Of a stretch of 64,000 bases of DNA, positions 57,352-64,000 are shown piece after piece; position 1 is the stretch's first letter; every line of letters begins with the position of its first letter. The position numbers and the translations under genes were made by a program. Source of the stretch: Eurosta solidaginis (taxonomy: Eukaryota > Arthropoda > Insecta > Diptera > Tephritidae); assembly GCF_040869045.1 (NCBI RefSeq), contig NC_090323.1, positions 270,820,392 through 270,884,391 on the forward strand, given 5' to 3'. The notes under the pieces are model-generated. The model saw only the letters and a list, made by a program, of their open reading frames with translations. It was not told where the DNA came from and did no database searches.

Positions 57352-58385
57352 AGCGTTGCCGCGAGCTTCGAAAAAAATTTATCAATTTCCAAGCAAAAAA
57401 TGTATCAAAATGTGTCAAACTCTTCAACGGCAACCATCATTATTATTTTTTCTTTAAAAATAAATCACTTTATATTTAAAAAAAAAATTCGTATTTATTG
57501 TAGTAATATCTATTTATATATCATTTGTCTAACAAAAGCTTCTGATTCTTTGCACAAATTTACACATTCAGTCTTATTAGGCAATTCTTTTATGCATAGG
57601 TACATAGTAAAAAAACGTATACATACAAATTACATTTTTTCAAAAAACAATTCATGAAATAAAGGTTTTAATTTTTTGACAAAAACTGAAGACTAAAAAA
57701 ACTAGAATTAATAAATTTTCTTACTCGTATTCATTTTTAATTTCCTTCGCTAACATAACAGCTTCAACCGTTTCTACATTCTACTTATTTTTTAAATTTA
57801 TTTTTATCAAATTAAATTGTGAAAACATACGTTCAGCCGCTGCTGAGCATGAGGTAAACTCATTACATTCAATGCGAATTCAAAAATATCTTTATACATT
57901 GAACATTTTTCTGCATTTTTATATTACAAACATTTCCCCAAAACTTTTTATATATTGAACATACTTTTCCTGCAGTATACACAAAATGCATTACCATTTT
58001 GTTCATACAGCCAATGAAATAATTCTTTCCAATTTTCCCTGAAACGCCGTTCATATGCTTTGGGCGTTGAAGATCTAAATGAGTGGTCAAATATATTTGC
58101 AAATTAAATGAATGTATGTATGCATGGATGTGTATATTTTACAATTACCTTTTTTTTTCTGTTTTTTGTTTCTTTCACTGTGGAATCCCCCTTATTATCA
58201 ATGTTACTGGTATTTTTTGCTGTTTTTTTTAAATGTCCCTATACAAATTTAAAATTAGTTAAGAGAAATAAGCAAAATGTTTCAAAATAGGGCATATCGT
58301 GATAAAAAGTATCTATGTATCAAATTACTAAATTTAGAAAAAAATGTATTAAAAACGACACAATTGTAGCAGGATGGAAACGCTG
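57352..58385 (-). pseudogene. hAT transposon remnant
   Basis: Minus-strand frame near 57720-57865 reads SCSAAAERMFSQFNLIK, then NVETVEAVMLAKEIKNEYE after a stop, the hATC dimerisation motif of hAT transposases. Possible ends CAGCGTTGCC at 57352 and GGAAACGCTG at 58385 fit the hAT CAGNG rule; flanks CCGGTGAT / CCGATGAC could be a decayed 8-bp duplication. Most of the transposase is missing. Confidence 0.6.
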
Positions 58386-58489
58386 CCGATGACTTTCGCT
58401 TTATATAGAGATGAGCCAAATATTTCTATCGTAGATTTTTTGTTGTAGCGATGCACAAGGCGAATCCATACCAGGGGTCAATTCCCTAA
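58386..58489. other. Short spacer
   Basis: No feature. Contains CGAATCCATACCAGG, a phrase that also occurs inside the foldback at 59535. Confidence 0.4.
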
Positions 58490-58964
58490 AGCGCCAAATA
58501 CACGACACGAACATTTACGCGAACATTCCACAATCTTGTTCGCAGCTATGGCCATACACCATACGAACTTTTGGCCGAACATTAGTTCTCTTTCAGACAG
58601 CGATGAATACGGCCAACAATTGTGCTGCAGCAATATTGCTCGCTGTGGCAATTAATCTTTGCTTTTTACTTGCCACAGTGATGGCAAAGATTTATACATT
58701 TCAATAAATTCACTCAGAAATTTTTATTGTCCATTTTACTTTTCCGCGCACGTCTGTTCCGTTCAGAAATTACTACGATTAGGAGCTATTTCGCCATACA
58801 CGCACGAACAGTTCGCGCAAATGTTCGCCAAAAATTAAAATATTTTGATTTTTGGCGAACATTTGCGCGAACTGGCAAACACCACCATACACGACAGAAA
58901 AGGTCGCAGAAACATGACATAACGGGAATGTTCGCGGAAATGTTCGTGTCGTGTATTCGGCGCT
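58490..58964. mobile_element. Harbinger-like MITE with TAA duplication
   Basis: Starts AGCGCCAAATACACGACACG and ends with its complement; 40-bp TIRs differ at two positions. TAA on both sides (58487-58489, 58965-58967). A 3-bp TAA/TTA target is typical of PIF/Harbinger. Inner arms with CGCGAACAT/TGTTCGCG repeats make a second palindrome near 58800-58880. Confidence 0.8.
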
Positions 58965-58967
58965 TAA

Positions 58968-59372
58968 CTGTGCAAAACTGAAAAATGTACACTCATTGAA
59001 AGCTCATTTGCACATACAATTTACACTTTAAATTTTCATGCGATTCTGTAAATTATTGTGTACATTGCTGTTTTGCTGAATGGGCGCTGAATGTAAATGT
59101 CTTATGTCAGTGAGAAACTATTCATCAAACGCCATGAAAACAAAAAAGCCATTCTGCAACAGTGCGTATGAGTTTTGAATGTCACAATAGTGTACACTGG
59201 CTACCAAGAAAACTCACGAAGTTTTTATCAGTGAGTTTTTTTGTTCACAGTTTTGCTTTACAGAATCAGAATTTCACAGTTTACACAATTTGTTGTGTAC
59301 ACTTTTTCTTCATATAATTTGTATGAAAGAAAACTGTATATTTCAAAACTCACAGTTACTGAATAGGGCCCC
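58968..59372. other. Spacer, nothing named
   Basis: Repeated CACAGTTTTGC / ACTCACAGTTACTGAATAGG phrases hint at an older repeat. No frame supported. Confidence 0.4.
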
Positions 59373-59703
59373 AGGTGTTGTTATCCCAACAGCTGATTTC
59401 TTCTTTTTGATTTATTTCCATACAACGCATTGTACAACAAAATTGTTCTGCACGGCGAATTGGTTGAATTCGCTTTGCCGTCACCTTGTATAGCTTCGCC
59501 TTGATCAATTAAAATTTTCTTTCGACTTGACCAAGGTGAATCCATACCAGGTGGTGGCAAAGCGAATTCAACCAATTCGCCGTGCAGAAGAATGTCAAGT
59601 CAAAAGAAAATTTCAATTGATTTCGATTAACTGACATAGTGGACAAGGCGTTGTATGGAAAATTATCAAGAAGAAGCAATCAGCTGTTGGGATAACACCA
59701 CCT
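59373..59703. mobile_element. Foldback element AGGTG-TGTTATCCCAACAGCTG
   Basis: AGGTGTTGTTATCCCAACAG opens it and CTGTTGGGATAACACCACCT closes it. Arms match for ~55 bp, with a further inner palindrome GGCGAATTGGTTGAATTCGC near 59454-59580. No clear TSD. Confidence 0.7.
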
Positions 59704-59750
59704 CTAATGAATTAGCCTTGAGCGATGCATTTCCCGGAGGGAGTATTATC

Positions 59751-60083
59751 CAACATGATGGAATTATATAAGGTGGCGCATTGCGCATGTAAACATTAGT
59801 TCAGCTGTTTTTTATGGGCAATTTTTACGTAATTTTCTTTCAGCTCTTTTTTTTTCTCCTTCTTTCATTCGCTGAAGCAGTCAAGTGTGACGTAGATGCG
59901 CAGAACGAAGCAATTTTGAACTCGTGAATGCATAATCTTCTGTGTGTGATTTGTGATTATCCACAATATATCAGCGAATGAAAGAAAGAGAAAAAAGAAA
60001 CAAGAGCTTAAGGAAAATGATCATAAAAAACCGGTGAACTAATGTTTACATGCGCAATGCGCCACCTTCTATAATTCTATCAT
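59751..60083. mobile_element. MITE with perfect 10-bp TSD
   Basis: GAGTATTATC at 59741-59750 and 60084-60093. Arms share GGTGGCGCATTGCGCATGTA and AACATTAGTTCA-CTG. Inner sequences TTTCTTTCATTCGCTGA mirror TCAGCGAATGAAAGAAA. A 9-10-bp TSD points to a Mutator-like parent. Confidence 0.82.
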
Positions 60084-60220
60084 GAGTATTATCGATGGTC
60101 ATTTAAGGCTAGGTTTCTTCGAAAAGTGGTACTGCTATGTTACGACCGCTAAAGACCAAATTAAACTTCCTTAACCCTAACGCCTTAGTCGTAACCATAC
60201 CCATATAATGGTACCTTAAC

Positions 60221-60562
60221 CAAAGAGGATAAATATAATAAGAGCCGTCACTCGTTATTTTTTAAGCATTTACTCGATGTAAACTGTGAGGTAGTCGCTA
60301 ATTTTGTTTTATGAGGGACATTTTTGAATTGCCTTCCATTTATCCATGCGGTGTTGTCACTTTATGCAAACGTGTTTTTTGGAAAGAGAATTAAATAATT
60401 AATTAAATACAGTCGGAATAATAAACACAAATACCGCATGAAAATATATAGAAGGCATTTATAAACATCTCGCCCAAAAAAAGTAGCGACTACCTCATAG
60501 TTTACATCGAGTAAATGCCTAAACAATACGGGTGACGGCTCTTATTATATTTATCCTCTTTG
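60221..60562. mobile_element. CAAAGAGG MITE copy a
   Basis: 342 bp, TIRs of ~85 bp starting CAAAGAGGATAAATATAATA; 7-bp duplication CCTTAAC on each side. Confidence 0.88.
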
Positions 60563-60816
60563 CCTTAACCTAAAAGTCGTGAAAATTTCATAAAAATGAA
60601 GAAAACGCAAAAAATTACAAACATATTCCACAAAAAATAAGTCTCTTGAGGCTTGGTTTCCTCGAAAGCGGTGCCGCTATTAGCGGCCGTTACATAGCGG
60701 CAGAGTATGTTGTCAAAATTGTTGCAGTGTAAAAGTAATTAGGTGTAAACTAAGAAGACGGTGAAGTTCACCGTAACTTAATATAGCGACAGGGCATGGA
60801 ATGTTACGGCCGTCAT

Positions 60817-61161
60817 CAAAGAGGATAAATATAATAAGAGCCGTCACTCGTTATTTTTTAGGTATTTACTCGATGTAAACTGTGAGGTAGTCGCTACTTT
60901 TGTTTTATGAGGGACATTTTTGAATTGCCTTCCATTTATCCATGCGGTGTTGTCACTTTATGCAAACGTGTTTTTTGGAAACAGAATTAAATAATTAATT
61001 AAATACAGTCGGAAAAATAAACACAAATACCCCATGAACATATATAGAAGACATTTATAAACATCTCGCCAAAAAAAAAAGTAGCGACTACCTCACAGTT
61101 TACATCGAGTAAATGCCTAAAAAATAGCGAGTGACGGCTCTTGTTATATTTATCCTCTTTG
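60817..61161. mobile_element. CAAAGAGG MITE copy b
   Basis: 345 bp; 7-bp duplication CCGTCAT (60810-60816, 61162-61168). Confidence 0.88.
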
Positions 61162-61375
61162 CCGTCATGACGGTAAAAACTCGTTCATCACCTTTTTTGC
61201 CACCGCTATTGTCAAAGCGGTGAACATTTTGTCAAATATATATAAAATAAACAACATTTTTGAATTTTAATTTCTTTTAACATGTTTTATTTTTGTATGT
61301 GCAGTTAAAAAAATAAGAGGAAAAATATAAAATAAAATTTTGTGAATCGTCTGCCGTAAGTGATCGTAGTTTCCA

Positions 61376-61720
61376 CAAAGAGGATAAATATAATAAGAGC
61401 CGTCACTCGTTATTTTTTAGGCATTTACTCGATGTAAACTGTGAGGTAGTCGCTACTTTTGTTTTATGAGTGACATTTTTGAATTGCCTTCCATTTATCC
61501 ATGCGGTGTTGTCACTTTATGCAAACGTGTTTTTTGGAAAGAGAATTAAATAATTAATTAAATACAGTCGGAAAAATAAACACAAATACCCCATGAACAT
61601 ATATAGAAGACATTTATAAACATCTCGCCCAAAAAAAAAGTAGCGACTACCTCATAGTTTACATCGAGTAAATGCCTAAAAAATACCGAGTGACGGCTCT
61701 TATTATATTTATCCTCTTTG
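61376..61720. mobile_element. CAAAGAGG MITE copy c
   Basis: 345 bp; 7-bp duplication GTTTCCA (61369-61375, 61721-61727). Nearly identical to copy b, so both are young. Confidence 0.88.
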
Positions 61721-61983
61721 GTTTCCAACAAAGCGATGCCGCTGAAAACTGTGAGTATACCGGGCGTTCTTTAGCGGTCGTAATAAAGCTGCACCGCTTT
61801 CCGAGAAAACAAAGCCTTTAGTCATAACGTATCCAAAACACGGTGATGAACGAGTTTCTACCGTCATGACGGCAGGGTTGTTTTATGCCCGACCGTCTTC
61901 TTAGTTTACACATAATTACTTTTACACTGCAACAATTTTGACAACGTACTCTACCGCTATGGATTACCCCTGGCCCGGGGTTT

Positions 61984-63405
61984 ATGAGGAGGAGCTTAGA
62001 GGTACTAAGGGAGCCAAGTAAACATGGGCGCTCACCGTCGAAGCAGGATTCTGGAAGCAGCTCACAAGGCAGCTGCGATAGGTCCCAGAAAAGGAGCGAC
62101 CTCGAGCGGAACCGGGAAGAGTGGAAGCGGCCTAACAGAAGGCATAACAGGGGCAGGCAACCTGCACTACCACCACCGGGCAGACCAGGATCGCTAACAG
62201 ATAAATGGCGCCTGGGACTAAGTGGGTCTGGGACAAAATGGTATCTCCGATACCTTGAGGAGGGCCTGTCGCCCAGGGACGCAAGAGCCAGGGCAGACAA
62301 GCACAGGCATAAACCAGCCCACGAGCACAGTACAGCGACCGCCGAACGGAGAAACAAAGTCGGAGGTAAAGAACAGCCAGCGGCAGCTGGCCAGCATACA
62401 CCCGCTCCCGCTGGGAAGCGTAGGATCGGGCAGATCACACCGGAGGAGACTCCCAGTTCAAAGAGGCAACGGGCCCATGCTCCGCAGAACACGACAGCCA
62501 GGCGCCGGGAGGATTTGACCAGGGCGACTGGGGGACCCGCTGAAGCAGCGCCAAGACAGCAGAGCTACTCGGACGCCCTCAGGGGTACCCGAGTGGCTGT
62601 GCTGCCCAGGAACTACCCGGCGGATGCCCTAAGTCAAGAGGACCTGACAAATCTCCAGGAGCTAATTATGGATGGAGTGTTCAGGGGGTGTGGGCATGCT
62701 CTAGTATTTTGCGGGGTGTACTTCCGAGCAGGGCTCCTCCTTGTTGATTGCGAGGACGAGAAAACCGCAAGATGGCTCGAGGAAGTAGTGCCAACACTTG
62801 AGGGATGGACGGGGGCACAATTATGCACAAGGCGCGGGGATGACATACCGCCCACGCATAACGTGACAATGTTCCTCCCCAGAAGTGCGGACCGCCCCAG
62901 AGAATTTGCGATAAGGCTCCTCGCTAATCAGAACGAGGGCCTTAAGACGCAGAGGTGGCGCGTTATTAACAGCAGCGCGGAAGAAACGGGCCTACGTCTA
63001 GACGTAGGCATAGATGAAGAATCCTACCAGCTCACACGTAGGAATGGATTCAAGCTGCATTACAGGTACGGCTTGATCCATGTAAGACCCTGGAGGCAGA
63101 AGCTACCAGGGAATAGTGAGCGGCAGGAAGACAAGGCGGTAGAGGACGCCGACATAGATAAGATGTCGGACGAAGACATGTCGGACGCGAGCACCGACAC
63201 CATCAAGGCTCGTGAGACTACAAACTCTTCTACCGCAGCGAGTAATATCGAAGAGGTCGCGGAACAAGCGGACCAACAAATACCCACCACACAGGAGCTC
63301 ATTGAGGGCTTGGACCTCCAAGAGCTGGCACTGGACAAGCGGGATGATAGCGAAAGCGGGCTGTCGGATTACGACGACCCGATGAGGCCGGCCGGGCCAA
63401 AATGA
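61984..63405 (+). CDS. LINE-C ORF1 protein (473 residues)
   Basis: RNA-binding/nucleocapsid-type partner of a LINE. The N-terminal half is basic and Gln/Pro-rich, with a conserved-looking SGSGTKWYLRYLEEGL near residue 80-95. Residues ~205-370 form an ordered domain with RGTRV and AVLPRNYPADALSQEDL, then LLVDCEDEKTARWLEEV and WRVINSS. I recall such a domain as DUF4780-like in arthropod elements; that match is from memory. The C-terminus is acidic. ATG 61984 is the first in frame; a 20-codon ORF from 61959 overlaps it in another frame. No zinc knuckle seen. The stop TGA overlaps the ORF2 start. Confidence 0.82.
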   Translation: MRRSLEVLREPSKHGRSPSKQDSGSSSQGSCDRSQKRSDLERNREEWKRPNRRHNRGRQPALPPPGRPGSLTDKWRLGLSGSGTKWYLRYLEEGLSPRDARARADKHRHKPAHEHSTATAERRNKVGGKEQPAAAGQHTPAPAGKRRIGQITPEETPSSKRQRAHAPQNTTARRREDLTRATGGPAEAAPRQQSYSDALRGTRVAVLPRNYPADALSQEDLTNLQELIMDGVFRGCGHALVFCGVYFRAGLLLVDCEDEKTARWLEEVVPTLEGWTGAQLCTRRGDDIPPTHNVTMFLPRSADRPREFAIRLLANQNEGLKTQRWRVINSSAEETGLRLDVGIDEESYQLTRRNGFKLHYRYGLIHVRPWRQKLPGNSERQEDKAVEDADIDKMSDEDMSDASTDTIKARETTNSSTAASNIEEVAEQADQQIPTTQELIEGLDLQELALDKRDDSESGLSDYDDPMRPAGPK

Positions 63406-64000
63406 CCGGCATAAGCATGCAGATAGCCCAGATCAACCTCCACCACGCCATTGCAGCTTCGGCTGTACTGGCGAGGAGGTTTGCCTCGGATGATCTGGGC
63501 ATAGCCCTCATACAGGAACCTTGGGCATACAAGGGACAGGTGAGGGGCCTTAATGTAAGTAACAGTAGAGTAATTTGGGATCTCTCCCAGCAGAGACCTA
63601 GAGCATGTGTAATGCTTAAAGCAGATATTAACTATTTTTGCATTACAGAGTTTTTAAGTCGAGATCTGGTGGCGGTACAAATAAATGCGAAAGTCAACGG
63701 GGAGGACTCCAGCATTGTGCTAGCCGCAGCCTACTTCCCGGGGGACGACAACATGGTCCCCCCAGATAACGTACAGAAGCTGGTGGCTCACTGCAGAAGA
63801 GCGAAACTTCCTCTTATTATAGGAAGCGATGCAAACTCCCACAATACGGAATGGGGCAGCAGTGATACCAACCAAAGGGGTGAGTGTTTGCTAGAATATA
63901 TAGCCAGCAATGATTTAAGTATATACAACGTCGGGAGTAAACCGACGTTTGTTACGAGAGCTAGGGCAGAAGTCCTTGATATAACGCTCGGCAACAACCT
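63402..64000 (+). CDS. LINE-C ORF2, endonuclease domain (partial)
   Basis: ATG at 63402-63404 overlaps the ORF1 stop (ATGA). Open to the window end, 199 codons. AP-type endonuclease of the LOA/R1 kind: MQIAQINLHHAIAASAVLAR, ALIQEPWAYKGQVRG (catalytic Glu), LPLIIGSDANSHNTEWGS (Asp/Asn pair), RGECLLEYIASNDLSIYNVG and EVLDITL. It nicks target DNA for priming of reverse transcription. The frame is intact as far as visible. Confidence 0.85.
   Translation, partial: MTGISMQIAQINLHHAIAASAVLARRFASDDLGIALIQEPWAYKGQVRGLNVSNSRVIWDLSQQRPRACVMLKADINYFCITEFLSRDLVAVQINAKVNGEDSSIVLAAAYFPGDDNMVPPDNVQKLVAHCRRAKLPLIIGSDANSHNTEWGSSDTNQRGECLLEYIASNDLSIYNVGSKPTFVTRARAEVLDITLGNN

Larger units (their letters stand above)
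60648..61961. mobile_element. Larger inverted-repeat element hosting MITEs b and c
   Basis: Left arm CGGCAGAGTATGTTGTCAAA, ATTGTTGCAGTGTAAAAGTA and GTGTAAACTAAGAAGACGGT; the right arm 61880-61961 is its complement, and GGTGATGAACGAGTTTCTAC mirrors AAACTCGTTCATCACC. MITE b sits in CCGTCAT of one arm, and LINE-C has cut the outer end of the right arm at GCTATG. Confidence 0.65.
61962..64000 (+). mobile_element. LINE-C, LOA/R1-like LINE, 5' part
   Basis: Begins GATTACCCCTGGCCCGG directly after the interrupted arm of the host element and runs off the window. Two ORFs overlapping by ATGA, high GC and an open endonuclease frame indicate a recent insertion. The RT and any RNase H lie beyond the edge. 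Confidence 0.85.

Noticed and set aside
59290..59493. 67-codon plus-strand frame
   Set aside because: Spans the edge of a foldback element; no protein-like pattern.
61818..62492. 224-codon minus-strand frame
   Set aside because: Antisense shadow of LINE-C ORF1 in GC-rich sequence; Leu/Ser/Cys-rich and without domains.

Overview
The window is animal nuclear DNA, almost certainly from a higher fly (Diptera), and probably a tephritid fruit fly. Reasons: short GT-AG introns in AT-rich flanks, proteins that read like Drosophila proteins, and a very heavy load of dipteran-type mobile DNA (Helitrons, LINEs, a tRNA-like SINE, MITEs, solo LTRs). The family placement is inference; no search was run. 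Four host genes can be read: the 3' end of an omega-class glutathione S-transferase (1-545, +); a BTB/POZ zinc-finger gene spread over 28 kb (32929 down to 4326, -), rebuilt here as eight exons whose splice phases all agree (731 codons); a three-exon MADF-BESS gene (37610-38658, +) with a GC-AG intron; and a six-exon TruD/PUS7-family gene (57256 down to 49792, -; 586 residues) in which the expected catalytic aspartate reads as glycine. This set resembles Drosophila polytene region 66D as I remember it.

Everything else is mostly transposable elements, often nested. My labels: F1 = a ~1.4-kb palindromic element (two inverted copies); Helitron-H = a non-autonomous Helitron ending in CTAG (4748-6250 and, inverted, 28564-30486); Helitron-B = a family carrying a broken Pif1-like helicase; RS1 = a ~430-bp retroposon with a (CAA)n tail and clear target-site duplications (TSDs); tRNA-SINE = a ~345-bp SINE with Pol III boxes; LINE-A = a ~4-kb LINE with zinc fingers, endonuclease and RT (two copies); LINE-B = an RT fragment at 20361-22480; LINE-C = a LOA/R1-like LINE running off the right edge (61962 onward).

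Layout. 1-3.8 kb: GSTO end, F1 copy 1, RS1 piece. 4.1-32.9 kb: the BTB gene, with introns holding Helitron-H, a LOA 3' fragment, a 3.4-kb CACTG-ended DNA transposon, nested RS1 and LINE-A, LINE-B, F1 copy 2 and Helitron-H copy 2. 33.4-36.7 kb: Helitron-B with a solo LTR, then a SINE. 37.6-38.7 kb: MADF gene. 40.9-42.7 kb: TIR element with a solo LTR inside. 42.7-48.7 kb: a nested TE cluster with LINE-A copy 2. 49.8-57.3 kb: the PUS7-like gene. 57.3-62 kb: hAT remnant and a run of MITEs with readable TSDs. 62-64 kb: LINE-C.

The most unusual item is the 3,376-bp element at 9546-12921. It has ~490-bp terminal inverted repeats starting CACTG, a TTA duplication supported by an empty site elsewhere in the window, and a decayed protein of an arthropod family that I know only as uncharacterised. 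I infer that this protein is its transposase.
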